Assembly: GCA_036704045.1 (NCBI GenBank) | Contig: DATNQM010000034.1 | Span: 124,001-188,000 of the forward strand | Reading direction: 5' to 3' | From: Ancylothrix sp036704045 | GTDB lineage: Bacteria; Cyanobacteriota; Cyanobacteriia; Cyanobacteriales; Oscillatoriaceae | DNA length: 64,000 bases | Part shown: positions 16,904-25,914 of the stretch, piece by piece | Layout of the letters: each line of letters starts with the position of its first letter | How positions within the stretch are numbered: the stretch's first letter is position 1 | Program-made: the position numbers and the translations under genes | Notes under the pieces: model-generated | Seen by the model: the letters and a program-made list of their open reading frames with translations, nothing else | Told to the model about the DNA's origin: nothing | Databases searched by the model: none

Positions 16904-18340
16904 TTATTGCAAATAGTATCTCTTTAATAATAGCGCAACTGTGATTGTGCAAGAAAAGATGATGTAACTGCTAAGAAATTTTAGGGGTATTTTAAAAAAA
17001 GTATTGTTTTTTTGATTATAAAAAAGAAGTAAAAAAAGTGGAGAAATAGGGATAAAATATCTGCCTTGTATTCCTTGGATAATTTGAGAACCTACCGGCA
17101 TCCATGACAAATATAGCATAGTGGCGATAAAAATACTATTAATTATAACAATAATTGCTAATAAAAACTTTTTAGGCAAACTAATAAGAATAGATGGGTG
17201 ATGACTGCCGGTTGCTGTAGCAATTAAGAGGATAGCATAAGATAGTAAATGGGGGGTAGGTAATGCAGTGTCTATCCATCCCAGCCGGCCTATAAATTGT
17301 TCAAAATAGTCTTTTCCGTAGGTGAAGAATGTTTTGAGGTTAATGTATAAATATTGGAAGGGATGGTTAAGGATATAGATGAGTTGGCCGGTGGTGGAAA
17401 CGTTGGCAACTCGGAGGTTTAGGGTGGAAACATTGAGATGTTTAACAAGGCTATACCAAAAAATAACAGTTGCGGCATTTAATAGCAGAATAAGGCTAAA
17501 GGTTGCCCAATATTTCTTAGCGGTGGTAAATTTTATTTGTGGAATCAGAAAAAAGAGGAATAAAAGAGGAAAATATGACCCAAGTTTGGAGAGAGAAAGT
17601 AAAATTGAAAGGATGATAATAAGAAAAATATCATTTTTTTGAATAGTCTTTTTTGCCGAGAAAGCTAGGTTTAAAAAAAGTGATATCAGAAGGAATGATA
17701 AACCGTTTGTGATTGCATCAGCGGAAAGAGAAGCTGCTTGAAATAAAGACATTGGCATTAAGGATAATAATAATAACCAATTTTTACCAATAGGGATTAT
17801 TTTGATGGCGAAAAAAACACAACTTATCCAAATAATAAGATTAGTGATTCTGCCGAAATATAAAAGGATGACTGGGGGTAGGGAAAAAAATCTACCGAAA
17901 GTGATTCCGATGGCTTGGGGTAGATAAGAAATAGGGGCATAAATGGCGGAATTCGGAAAGCGGACAAAAACGCGATCTTTGGGATTTAAGGGTATAGTTG
18001 TTTGGGCAATTATATGGGATAGTTTTTGTTTTTTTTCAGGGTGATATTCGATTTGTAGTTGGGAGGTTTGCTTTGCGGTTTTAACTAAACTTTTGGGTAG
18101 CATTCCGCCCACACAAAGAGTTTGCGGTAGATAAGTTTGAAATTGGTGTCCGTAGCAGTCTGTTATTTTCTTTTGGGCGAGAATTTCTCCTTGAGAAATT
18201 TGAAAGGAACGATAAAAATGTTGATATTCGGCTTCGGCTTGAAACGGCGGTGTTATCAAAAGAAATAATACGCCAAAAAATAGGGAAATAATGACTAAAA
18301 TATTTTCAGGTAATTTGAGAGAAAACAGATTATTTTTCAT
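16904..18340 (-). CDS. DUF2142 multi-pass membrane protein (copy 1)
   Basis: 478 residues with about ten or more hydrophobic segments. After the first segment comes PPFQAEAEYQHFYRSFQIS, the DUF2142 signature loop in which acidic residues resemble the first-loop acids of GT-C glycosyltransferases. FVRFPNSAIYAPISYLPQAIG and GSQIIQGIQGRYFIPISPL are further family motifs shared with the neighbouring gene. DUF2142 proteins commonly lie in polysaccharide or teichoic-acid-like loci; transfer of a sugar from a lipid carrier across the membrane is the usual inference but unproven. Only 7 bases separate it from copy 2, a tandem duplicate with similar length and topology. Confidence 0.85.
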   Translation of the reverse strand: MKNNLFSLKLPENILVIISLFFGVLFLLITPPFQAEAEYQHFYRSFQISQGEILAQKKITDCYGHQFQTYLPQTLCVGGMLPKSLVKTAKQTSQLQIEYHPEKKQKLSHIIAQTTIPLNPKDRVFVRFPNSAIYAPISYLPQAIGITFGRFFSLPPVILLYFGRITNLIIWISCVFFAIKIIPIGKNWLLLLSLMPMSLFQAASLSADAITNGLSFLLISLFLNLAFSAKKTIQKNDIFLIIILSILLSLSKLGSYFPLLFLFFLIPQIKFTTAKKYWATFSLILLLNAATVIFWYSLVKHLNVSTLNLRVANVSTTGQLIYILNHPFQYLYINLKTFFTYGKDYFEQFIGRLGWIDTALPTPHLLSYAILLIATATGSHHPSILISLPKKFLLAIIVIINSIFIATMLYLSWMPVGSQIIQGIQGRYFIPISPLFLLLFYNQKNNTFFKIPLKFLSSYIIFSCTITVALLLKRYYLQ

Positions 18341-18347
18341 TAAAAAT

Positions 18348-19763
18348 CTACCAATATCTTTTGAGTAATGTTAAGAATGTCAGGCTACAAGAAAATAAGG
18401 AAAAACAGCCAAATAAAGCAACGGGAAGTTTCAATGAAAATTTTACATTTTGATTATAAAATAACAGAAAAAATAGGGGGGAAATGGGTAAAAAATATCT
18501 TCCTTGGACACCTTCTATTAGTTTTGCACCTACAGGTGTCCATGTCAAATATAAAGCAGTGGCTATCAATAAGGCATTTAAAATTAAAATTAATAGAAAA
18601 ATAGCTTTTTGCCAAACAGATAATAATATTTGTTTATGATAGCTAGTGATGCTAACAATTAAGAGAAGTATTGTATAAAATGTTATTAAAAACGGCGGTA
18701 AAACGGTATCTAACCAACCCAAACGTCCTATAAATTGTTCGATTCCATATTGCCCATAGGTGAGAATCGAGTTAACCAGTGTATTGATAAATTCTAGGGG
18801 ATGATTGAAAATATGGCTGAGTTGTTGGTTTGGGTAGACTTGGGCGATGGAGTTGAGAGGTACATAAAGGGCTTTTTTTACAAGTATAGACCACCCCACA
18901 ACAGAAGTAAGGCTTGTAGTTAATAATAGGGCGAAGGTTGTCCAGTATTTTCTGGGTGTTTCTAGCTTAGAAATGGGAATAATTAGAAATAAAAATAGTA
19001 GGCTAAAATAGGCTGATTTTGAGAGTCCTAATAAAATCGCTAAAATCCCTAAAATTAGGATATTTTTGGTTTTTAAAAACTTAAAAGGGGCAAAGGTAAA
19101 GCTTAAAATTGTGGCAATAAATAGAAATGATATGCCGTTGGTGAAAGCATCGGCTGACAGCGAAGATGCTTGAAATAAAGACATAGGAGTTAAGGCTAGT
19201 AAAAATATTAGCCATTTGTAAAAGGGAATAATTTTAATTGTCAAATAAATTAAACTTGTCCATGTTAATAAATTGGATAGTCTACCTAAATAAATTAATA
19301 CAATTGGTGGTTTTTGTAATATTCGGCCCATTGCCATTCCCAAGGCTTGTGGAAAGTAGGGAATAGGCGAGTATATAGCTGTGTTGGGAAAAGATACAAA
19401 AAGGCGATTTTTGGGGTTTAATCGATATTTAAGCAAGCCCAACAAATCGTCGGGATTTTGCTTTTTTTCAGGATGAAAGCGTATGTCTACACTGGATGAA
19501 TTTTTTGCTGTTAGAAAAACCCCAAGGGGTAAGGTTCCTCCAACACAAAGACTGGCTGGTTTAAAGGTGTGGATACGGTAACAGTCGGTAATTTTTTTTT
19601 GGGAAATTAATGTTAATTCAGAGACTTCATAGGAACGGAAGTAGTGTTGATATTCATCGGCTACTTGAAAAGGTGGTGTTATTAGTAAGTATAGAGTTCC
19701 AAAAATGATGGCTATTAATGAAAAAAGTTTTTCAGGATTTTTAAAAAATTTTGTTTTTGGCAT
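18348..19763 (-). CDS. DUF2142 multi-pass membrane protein (copy 2)
   Basis: 471 residues, clearly homologous to the adjacent copy 1 along its whole length. Shared blocks include LLITPPFQ, EYQH plus Arg/Ser after the first membrane span, QKKITDCY, LCVGGTLP, IEQFIGRLGWLDT and GVQGRYFLPISPLFFLLFYNQ. The loop here reads VADEYQHYFRSYE, closer to the usual acidic pair than copy 1 (AEAEYQH). Both copies retain two Cys around the ITDC...LCVGG segment, perhaps a periplasmic disulphide. Fifty-one bases separate it from the GT2 gene upstream, consistent with one transcript. Confidence 0.85.
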   Translation of the reverse strand: MPKTKFFKNPEKLFSLIAIIFGTLYLLITPPFQVADEYQHYFRSYEVSELTLISQKKITDCYRIHTFKPASLCVGGTLPLGVFLTAKNSSSVDIRFHPEKKQNPDDLLGLLKYRLNPKNRLFVSFPNTAIYSPIPYFPQALGMAMGRILQKPPIVLIYLGRLSNLLTWTSLIYLTIKIIPFYKWLIFLLALTPMSLFQASSLSADAFTNGISFLFIATILSFTFAPFKFLKTKNILILGILAILLGLSKSAYFSLLFLFLIIPISKLETPRKYWTTFALLLTTSLTSVVGWSILVKKALYVPLNSIAQVYPNQQLSHIFNHPLEFINTLVNSILTYGQYGIEQFIGRLGWLDTVLPPFLITFYTILLLIVSITSYHKQILLSVWQKAIFLLILILNALLIATALYLTWTPVGAKLIEGVQGRYFLPISPLFFLLFYNQNVKFSLKLPVALFGCFSLFSCSLTFLTLLKRYW

Positions 19764-19814
19764 AAGTAATTTTTAATTAGCCCATCAATTAACTCAGATT
19801 AATACAGATATTTC

Positions 19815-20771
19815 TTAAAGTTCTAATATTTTGTGAATTGGGATGCGGGGGATGTTGGTGACATCATAATTTATGGCTGCTAGTAAAGATTGAAAACCTA
19901 GAATTATTGGCAGAGATGCTAACATTACTGTTCCGCTTGTGGCCGTTATATTTGTTATTAGGCTAAGATACCAGTTATAAATGCCAAAAATTGAGCCAAT
20001 ACTAATTAATATTATGGCAGCAATGAGTTCAACAGAACCAATATTAAAATCTCTTAAAAAGTAGTTGTAAAATATTCTTTTAAGAATTCTATTAATGTAT
20101 TTGCCTGGAAAAGTTAAAATAATTCTACTGATTTTCATTTGGCTTTTTTCATCTTCATATTTTGCGGCCATTGGTAGGTCATAAACTACTGCCCGAATGG
20201 TATTGAGGCGAAATAACATATCACTTTCAAAGAAATATCTTTTGTCTATTTTGTGGAGTGGAAGCATTTTTAAGACGCTACTGTGTATGGCAGTATAGCC
20301 ATTAGTAGGATCCATTATGTCCCAATATCCGCTTGCCATTTTATTAATAAAAGATAGGCCGGCATTACCAATTAACCGCAGTTTTGGCATAGAAGTTAAG
20401 AGGTCTAAATCAAAGAATCTATTCCCTTTTACATAATCGGCTATTCCATGTTTTATAGGTTTAATAAATTGAGGTATTAAGGCTGGTTCCATTTGACCAT
20501 CACCATCGAGTTTTATAATAATTTGTGCGCCGTCTGCTAGGGCTTCTCGGTATCCCGAAATAACTGCGCCTCCGACTCCTTTATTAGTGGGGTGGAAGAT
20601 AATTTTGATGCGGGGATCTTCGGTTGACTCTTGTACATAAATGCCGGTGTTTTCGGGGCATTCATCATCTATGATGTAGATTTTATCTACTTCTGGAGGT
20701 ATTTTATAAATTACATTTAAAATATGTTTTTTAACTCGGTAACAAGGGATAACAACGGCTATTTTTTGCAT
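19815..20771 (-). CDS. GT2 glycosyltransferase with C-terminal membrane segments
   Basis: 318 residues. A GT-A domain begins IAVVIPCYRVKKH, with IYIIDDECPENT, the metal-binding IIKLDGDGQMEP (DxD) and DPTNGYTAIH. This pattern matches polyprenyl-phosphate sugar transferases (dolichyl-phosphate mannose synthase-like). Two hydrophobic segments at ~245-300 anchor it. It would supply a lipid-linked sugar, which is the type of donor used by GT-C proteins, so a partnership with the two DUF2142 proteins downstream is plausible. Sugar and acceptor unknown. Confidence 0.88.
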   Translation of the reverse strand: MQKIAVVIPCYRVKKHILNVIYKIPPEVDKIYIIDDECPENTGIYVQESTEDPRIKIIFHPTNKGVGGAVISGYREALADGAQIIIKLDGDGQMEPALIPQFIKPIKHGIADYVKGNRFFDLDLLTSMPKLRLIGNAGLSFINKMASGYWDIMDPTNGYTAIHSSVLKMLPLHKIDKRYFFESDMLFRLNTIRAVVYDLPMAAKYEDEKSQMKISRIILTFPGKYINRILKRIFYNYFLRDFNIGSVELIAAIILISIGSIFGIYNWYLSLITNITATSGTVMLASLPIILGFQSLLAAINYDVTNIPRIPIHKILEL

Positions 20772-20831
20772 TTTTTTTACCGCAGATGAACATAGATAAA
20801 TGTAAATAAGTTTTTGATGAGTAGCTATAGT

Positions 20832-21485
20832 TTATTTATTTAGTTTCCAAGCGGTGACAAGAAAAAGAGGAAATAAGTTGATATATAGGGGAACAAATGT
20901 CTGGCTTATTTGTTTAAAACCGTTGGCTTTTAGGTAGGTTTCTACTTGATAGCCGGTGTGGTAATGATCTTCGGGTTTGGTTATGCCAAATATTTTACGC
21001 AATAAGACGTAAACCCAGTTTTCTGTGGGTAAAGATGTCAGTAATATTCCATCGGGTTTTAACCACCGTTTTAAGGCTGTCACCGGCACAGATAAATCTT
21101 GAAAATGTTCTAAAACATCGGCGGCTATAATAGCATCAAAAAACTCATTAGGGATATCAGCAATAGCTATATCTTGTTTGATAATTTTAATGTTTTGTAG
21201 TTGATATTTTTCAACTACTTTTTTTGCCTCTGTATCTTCTAAGTCCAGAAAAAATACTTGTTTAAATAACTGATTTAGGGTTGGTAAAAATACACCACCA
21301 CCACCCCCAAAGTCTAAGCAGTTATTTTTAGCAACTGACAAGCTTTTTAGATGATGATGGATCATTTTTAATCGCATCCAAAATACCTCGCGCACCGGCC
21401 AGTAATTCGAGTAATATAAAGTAGGGACTCGATCCGAGTCTGTGGCGATCTGGCGGAGAAAATTGCGGTCTATTTCCAAAAACAT
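20832..21485 (-). CDS. class I SAM-dependent methyltransferase
   Basis: 217 residues. Motif I is LDFGGGGGVFLPTL with an unusually glycine-rich loop; FFLDLEDTEAK is the acidic strand-2 end; FDAIIAADVLEHFQDL and RWLKPDGILLTSLP are motifs IV and post-IV. It fits Methyltransf_11/UbiE-like enzymes acting on small molecules or sugars. It precedes the GT2 gene by 60 bases on the same strand and is taken as part of the same glycan-type cluster. Confidence 0.85.
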   Translation of the reverse strand: MFLEIDRNFLRQIATDSDRVPTLYYSNYWPVREVFWMRLKMIHHHLKSLSVAKNNCLDFGGGGGVFLPTLNQLFKQVFFLDLEDTEAKKVVEKYQLQNIKIIKQDIAIADIPNEFFDAIIAADVLEHFQDLSVPVTALKRWLKPDGILLTSLPTENWVYVLLRKIFGITKPEDHYHTGYQVETYLKANGFKQISQTFVPLYINLFPLFLVTAWKLNK

Positions 21486-21576
21486 AAAACGGGCCGGTTG
21501 TGGTTTAACTTTGTTAAATAATTCTACAAAAGTTTACCATGTTTGCCTCGCTTTATTTCGATCTTAATTAAGTTGT

Positions 21577-22698
21577 TTACTGACTTAAGCCAAAAATCGA
21601 TAAAACCTTTAATTCGGATGCCCACTTTTGAATCATTTCCTGATTTTCATCTTCTAAAGAGACACGAACTAAAATAAAATTAACTAATATTTCCCACTGC
21701 ATTGCCGTCAATTCTTCCACTAAACAAATTTCTGGATAAGTTGTAAGATCAAATTCTTCTTGAGACATCAATTCCATTGTTATTGAAGATAGAATTAACT
21801 CTGCATCTTCTCTACTAATGCCGGTAGTATCCAGCAGTAATGTCATTTCTGCCTTGCGTGGATGAGACAAAACTGTTTTTAGCAAAGGCAATAAATTTTG
21901 ATATATATTTTCTTCAGATTGAGTCCAGTATGGAAAAGCAATAATATTAATTTGACGTAAATTTATCGTCTCAGGTAGTAAGGACAATTGCTTTTCTAAA
22001 TACATTTTTTTTAGCTGTTGATCATACCAGGTTACCACCCGCATATAAGTACCAGGATGAACTAAAGTAAGCTGATAATTTTCCCTTATTTTATACTCCT
22101 GTTCTAGTTTAGGATAATTACTCAAAGATTCTTTTCTAACAAAAAAGAAAATGTTTTGAGCATACCAAGCTTTTACTTGTTCATTATTCCATATTTTATC
22201 CCGCAAACAATCAATAACTACATAGCCTTTTTTCGCAAATAACTTCACCCAGTAATCTTGCCATTGTTCATTGATGTGACCATCCCCTCCTTGAAACGGA
22301 ATTGCAGCAGAAAATAAAACCACCTCCGCCAAATTTGTCAAAGATTCTACAAAATTTTCTGCACAATTTTCTGGTAAATGTTCTGCTACTTCTAAGGAAA
22401 CAGCTAAATCAAATTTACGATTAATTTCTAAGGGCTGTTTTAAGTCGCGTGGCAAAAATTCTGAAGAAGCAATTTTTAACATTGCCAAGTCAACATAATC
22501 TCCATCCATCCCCAAACAGTCTTGAATTCCAAACTCTTTAAAAACTGATAACCAAGTGCCTACGCCGCAACCTATATCTACTACACTTTCCGGTTTAAAA
22601 TATTCTAAAACTAGCGGTATTGTTTGACGGGCAGAAAGTAATGAACCATCTTGCTGCCACTCATAAAAATCTTTTGTGTAAAGTTGTTTTTCTATCAT
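21577..22698 (-). CDS. class I SAM-dependent methyltransferase with a C-terminal extension seen in cyanobacterial glycosyltransferases
   Basis: 373 residues from the ATG at 22698; an in-frame ATG at 22707 exists, but AGGAA spaces correctly only to the second. Residues ~30-130 form the SAM domain (VVDIGCGVGTWLSVF, FDLAVSLEVAEHLP), of the Methyltransf_23 type. Residues ~240-370 (IIAFPYWTQSEENIYQNLLP, MTLLLDTTGISREDAELILS, EICLVEELTAMQWE) resemble a segment I know from cyanobacterial multi-domain glycosyltransferases; it may be a protein-interaction or degenerate GT part. First gene of the leftward glycan-type run. Confidence 0.8.
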   Translation of the reverse strand: MIEKQLYTKDFYEWQQDGSLLSARQTIPLVLEYFKPESVVDIGCGVGTWLSVFKEFGIQDCLGMDGDYVDLAMLKIASSEFLPRDLKQPLEINRKFDLAVSLEVAEHLPENCAENFVESLTNLAEVVLFSAAIPFQGGDGHINEQWQDYWVKLFAKKGYVVIDCLRDKIWNNEQVKAWYAQNIFFFVRKESLSNYPKLEQEYKIRENYQLTLVHPGTYMRVVTWYDQQLKKMYLEKQLSLLPETINLRQINIIAFPYWTQSEENIYQNLLPLLKTVLSHPRKAEMTLLLDTTGISREDAELILSSITMELMSQEEFDLTTYPEICLVEELTAMQWEILVNFILVRVSLEDENQEMIQKWASELKVLSIFGLSQ

Positions 22699-22869
22699 TT
22701 TGATCATTTCCTAATAATATTTATTTAGTATTTTGTAGTATAACAAATTATATTTTTTACTGTCAATTAAAAAGATTTTCATAAATCAATATTAAAAAAT
22801 CCAACCCAAACCACCGATTTCTACAATAAAAATACCCTTCCTTACACTCACGAAAAAAAATGCTACCCT

Positions 22870-22881
22870 AATAATACGCAC
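22870..22881. promoter_or_regulatory. operator-like box upstream of marR
   Basis: AATAATACGCAC lies 17-28 bases before the marR ATG. It differs in two positions from AATAGTACGCAT, which occurs twice between marR and the MFS gene. Its position over the probable ribosome site/promoter region suggests autoregulation by the MarR protein. Inferred only from repetition and position. Confidence 0.4.
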
Positions 22882-22897
22882 GCTAAGGAAATTCCTT

Positions 22898-23371
22898 ATG
22901 ACCCACACAGCTATTAAAAGCCAACCCCTCCAAACTTGGCAAGAAGTTTTGGCCCCCCACAGCTTAGGCTACCGTATAAAATTGGCCTCACAAATACTCT
23001 CACGAAAATTTCAAGACCGGCTGGAACCCTACGGCCTTACTCCTTTTCACTGGTTAGTTTTATGCTGTTTGTGGCAAGAAGACGGCTTACCCACCTTAAC
23101 TATAAGTGAGAAATTACAACAAGTTGGCGGCACTCTCACCGGCGTCATCGACCGTATGGAAGAACGAGGTGTTGTCCGTCGTGAAAGGGATGCTAAAGAC
23201 CGGCGCATTTGGCGTATTTGGCTAACCGAAGAAGGCAAAGAACTACAAAACATTTTACCCCCCATCGCCCTCCAACTCCGCCAAGACACAGTAAAAGGCA
23301 TCTCCATTGCCGACCAAAAACGCTTTTCTCACATACTAGACCAAATTCTCGCCAATCTTTCCGAAGATTGA
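22898..23371 (+). CDS. MarR family transcriptional regulator
   Basis: 157 residues. Winged helix-turn-helix regulator: FQDRLEPYGLTPFHWLVLCCL, recognition-helix region LTISEKLQQVGGTLTGVIDRMEERG, and the wing RRERDAKDRRIWRIWLTEEGKEL, all characteristic of MarR. These repressors bind as dimers and release DNA on binding small aromatic or oxidised ligands. An MFS exporter gene follows 294 bases downstream on the same strand, the usual arrangement of a drug- or metabolite-responsive efflux pair. Confidence 0.92.
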   Translation: MTHTAIKSQPLQTWQEVLAPHSLGYRIKLASQILSRKFQDRLEPYGLTPFHWLVLCCLWQEDGLPTLTISEKLQQVGGTLTGVIDRMEERGVVRRERDAKDRRIWRIWLTEEGKELQNILPPIALQLRQDTVKGISIADQKRFSHILDQILANLSED

Positions 23372-23428
23372 CTGCCCCTCTAACTATAATCTATCCTATA
23401 GGTGATATCTTAAAACTAACTTTTATTC

Positions 23429-23493
23429 CAAAATAGTACGCATACGAATCATTATCCGTTCGTTAGTTTTAAAAAACTCAAAATAGTACGCAT
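23429..23493. promoter_or_regulatory. two 15-bp direct repeats 50 bp apart, candidate MarR operator
   Basis: CAAAATAGTACGCAT occurs identically at 23429-23443 and 23479-23493, so the copies start exactly 50 bp apart, near five helical turns. Between them ACGAA (23444-23448) and TTCGT (23459-23463) form a short inverted repeat. A related box lies upstream of marR. The pair is 173-237 bases before the MFS start, so it could control that gene's promoter. Binding by the adjacent MarR protein is inferred. Confidence 0.5.
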
Positions 23494-23665
23494 TCTAAGT
23501 AAATACTTAGAAAATAACTAGACTAGCAACATAAAACCTATTTTGTATCCCCCTACAATTAAAAAATACTCAACTTACTTTTTCTCCCTACAATCCTAGT
23601 AATTTCCATAAATAAAACCTAGATATTTTATTCAAAAATCCATAAATAGGACAGAAATAACTTAC

Positions 23666-24955
23666 ATGAAACCAGAAAAATTTACAGCAATTTTCCGCTC
23701 TTTTGAATCTCGAAATTTTCAACTTTTTTTCTTTGGCCAGGGTATATCTTTAATTGGAACTTGGATCACTCAAGTTGCTACTATTTGGTTAGTTTATCGC
23801 TTAACCCATTCCGTTTTGTTATTAGGCTTAGTAGGGTTTGCGAGTCAGTTTCCTAGCTTTTTTATGTCTCCCTTTGCAGGTCTTTTTGTAGATCGTTACA
23901 ACCGGCACCGCATACTAATTATTACCCAAGTGCTTTCTATGGTTCAATCCTTAGCATTAGCAGCTTTAGCATTGACAGGAAAAGCTGATATATTTACCAT
24001 CATTATCTTAAGTATTTTTCAAGGGCTTGTAAACGCCTTTGATGTACCAGCCCGGCAGAGTTTTGTAATGGAAATGGTCGAGAAAAAAGAGCATTTAGGA
24101 AACGCCATAGCTTTAAATTCTTCTCTCTTTAATGGAGCTCGTTTAATTGGGCCCGCCATTGCCGGTTTATTATTAGCAGCAGTCGGGGAAGGTATTTGTT
24201 TTTTAATAGATGGTGTCAGTTACATTGCCGTAATTTATTCACTTTTGGCAATGCACTTAAAACCCCGTAAAATCTACCCTACAAACACTCGTCCTTTACA
24301 ACAATTAAAAGATGGATTTGTTTATGCTTTTGGCTTTCCTCCCATTCGTTCAATTTTATTATTATTAGCATTAGTTAGCTTTGCTGCTATGCCCTATACA
24401 ATTTTAGTTCCCGTTTTTGTCACCGATATTTTAAAAGGTAATTCACAAACTTTAGGATTTTTAATGGCCGGTTCAGGCTTAGGTGCTTTTGCCGGTGCAA
24501 TTTACTTAAGTTCACGGCAAACTGTACGCGGTTTAGGTAAAATTATAGCCTTAGCACCGGCCCTTTTAGGCATAGGATTAATAGCCTTTTCTCTATCGCG
24601 TAACTTTTGGATTTCTTTCCTAATTATGCCCATCATTGGTTGTGGAATGATTTTACAAGTTGCCTCCAGCAATACATTTTTACAAACTATTGTAGAAGAC
24701 GATAAACGCGGAAGAGTAATGAGTTTATTTACAATGTCTTTTATGGGAACTGTACCCCTAGGAAATTTAGCCGGCGGTACTTTAGCCAACTATATTGGTG
24801 CACCCAACACCCTAATATTAGGAGGCATTTGTTGTATAGCAGGCTCATTTGTTTTTTATAAACAACTCCCCACTTTAAAACCTTTTATCGTGCCAATTTA
24901 TACAAATCTTGGCATTATTTCCGAACTACCATCCACCGACTTACCCACAAGATAA
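23666..24955 (+). CDS. MFS transporter (MFS_3 / EntS-like exporter)
   Basis: 429 residues with about 12 transmembrane segments. N-terminal GQGISLIGTWITQVATIWLVYRLT and AGLFVDRYNRHRILI are the motif A-type signatures of the MFS_3 group that includes enterobactin and macrolide exporters; PARQSFVMEMVEKKEHLGNA is also typical of that group. It probably pumps a small organic compound out across the cytoplasmic membrane. It follows a marR gene and the repeated operator-like boxes, which points to ligand-induced expression. Substrate unknown. Confidence 0.9.
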   Translation: MKPEKFTAIFRSFESRNFQLFFFGQGISLIGTWITQVATIWLVYRLTHSVLLLGLVGFASQFPSFFMSPFAGLFVDRYNRHRILIITQVLSMVQSLALAALALTGKADIFTIIILSIFQGLVNAFDVPARQSFVMEMVEKKEHLGNAIALNSSLFNGARLIGPAIAGLLLAAVGEGICFLIDGVSYIAVIYSLLAMHLKPRKIYPTNTRPLQQLKDGFVYAFGFPPIRSILLLLALVSFAAMPYTILVPVFVTDILKGNSQTLGFLMAGSGLGAFAGAIYLSSRQTVRGLGKIIALAPALLGIGLIAFSLSRNFWISFLIMPIIGCGMILQVASSNTFLQTIVEDDKRGRVMSLFTMSFMGTVPLGNLAGGTLANYIGAPNTLILGGICCIAGSFVFYKQLPTLKPFIVPIYTNLGIISELPSTDLPTR

Positions 24956-25010
24956 AAATCTTCTTAACACTCAAAAAAACTAACTTTTCAATCTTGTAGA
25001 AGTTTTTCAA

Positions 25011-25040
25011 AACCCAGTTTCTTAAAGGAACCGGGTTTTT
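25011..25040 (+). terminator. intrinsic terminator of the MFS gene
   Basis: AACCCAGTTTCTT pairs, with one mismatch, with AAGGAACCGGGTT and runs into TTTTT. It lies 56 bases past the stop codon and belongs to the recurring AACCCGG-type hairpins. Confidence 0.75.
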
Positions 25041-25236
25041 GCCCTACCATACTGATCAAAAAAACCCAATCTTAGTAGCTATATCATTAAAAATTAAAAA
25101 TTTAAACACAGAATATTAACACCATCAATATACTTATACCAGTAGAACTTTACCTTTACTTAATATCTTAAAAACCTATCAATAAACATCACTTTGTTAT
25201 TCTACAATCGCCCAAACCTTATTATTTGAAATCAAT

Positions 25237-25324
25237 TTATAGCATTTTTCTATGATTGAACCCCCCTTGCCCCTTCTACTAGGGAGGTTATTTTTGTACT
25301 TGATATGATTGAGAACCGCTATAA
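25237..25324. repeat. possible short repeat element with inverted ends
   Basis: The ends TTATAGC (25237-25243) and GCTATAA (25318-25324) are exact complements, and the middle has a C-run/AGGGAGG imperfect stem (CCCCCCTTGCCCC then AGGGAGG). The nested layout is like the 11500-11640 element. No second copy is present in the window. Confidence 0.35.
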
Positions 25325-25605
25325 TAGCAAAACTTAACTTTTATTGATCCAAAACTTTATTATTAACTTCGTTCGCTATTTCCTTTTACCTAACAACCAA
25401 ACACAACATTTTTCCCTCTCCAAACCTTGACAAATACCCACAAAAACCTGAGAAACCATAATCCGCACTTACTTTATCAAAAAAATACCGAACTCTAGTA
25501 TTTTTCCCTAAAAAATTTGACAAAATATCAGTATTTCTACTGGTGTCAAAATGAACAAAACAAAGCAAAATAAAAAGCAGTTAAGCAATTATTTGACATC
25601 TATCT

Positions 25606-25848
25606 ATGGATAGAAAAACGCCTCGCTTCTTCATCTTCGTCCTCGCTTGCAGTGCAGTGGGAGTCATCCTTGGCGGAACTGCCAGCCAAGCTGAAATTAA
25701 CCAATGTCAAGCGGCTCCCAACCTCAGCAATGAGTGCCTAACCCAAGATCCTCTCTACAAAACTGTGGAAGGCATGAGCGTAGGTTTATTGGCGGGTGCG
25801 GGTGCCGCCCTTGGTGCCACCGTTGAGATATGGAAAAAGAAAATTTAA
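25606..25848 (+). CDS. small membrane-associated protein, 80 residues, unknown function
   Basis: A hydrophobic N-terminal segment (FFIFVLACSAVGVILGGTASQA) is a signal peptide or anchor with a plausible AQA-type cleavage region near ASQA. Residues ~58-72 (GLLAGAGAALGATV) form a Gly/Ala-rich second membrane segment, ending in a basic WKKKI tail. Two Cys lie between them (QCQAAP and NECLT), possibly a disulphide outside the cytoplasm. It is followed closely by a terminator hairpin, which supports a real monocistronic gene. I do not recognise the family. Confidence 0.6.
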   Translation: MDRKTPRFFIFVLACSAVGVILGGTASQAEINQCQAAPNLSNECLTQDPLYKTVEGMSVGLLAGAGAALGATVEIWKKKI

Positions 25849-25861
25849 AACCAACCCTACA

Positions 25862-25902
25862 GAAACCCGTTCCCTCAAAGAAACCGGGTTTCTTAACTTT
25901 TT
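25862..25902. terminator. terminator hairpin between convergent genes
   Basis: GAAACCCG (25862-25869) pairs exactly with CGGGTTTC (25885-25892), followed by TTAACTTTTT on the plus strand. It serves the 80-residue gene and may also stop the leftward TPR gene's transcript entering from the right. Confidence 0.7.
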
Positions 25903-25914
25903 AGTAGGGCTTGG

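Larger units (their letters stand above)
24956..25605. other. 650-base gene-free region
   Basis: Holds the MFS terminator (25011-25040), a repeat-like element (25237-25324) and otherwise AT-rich DNA without coding signals. A leftward 60-codon open frame at 25386-25568 has no ribosome site or family features. Confidence 0.5.
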
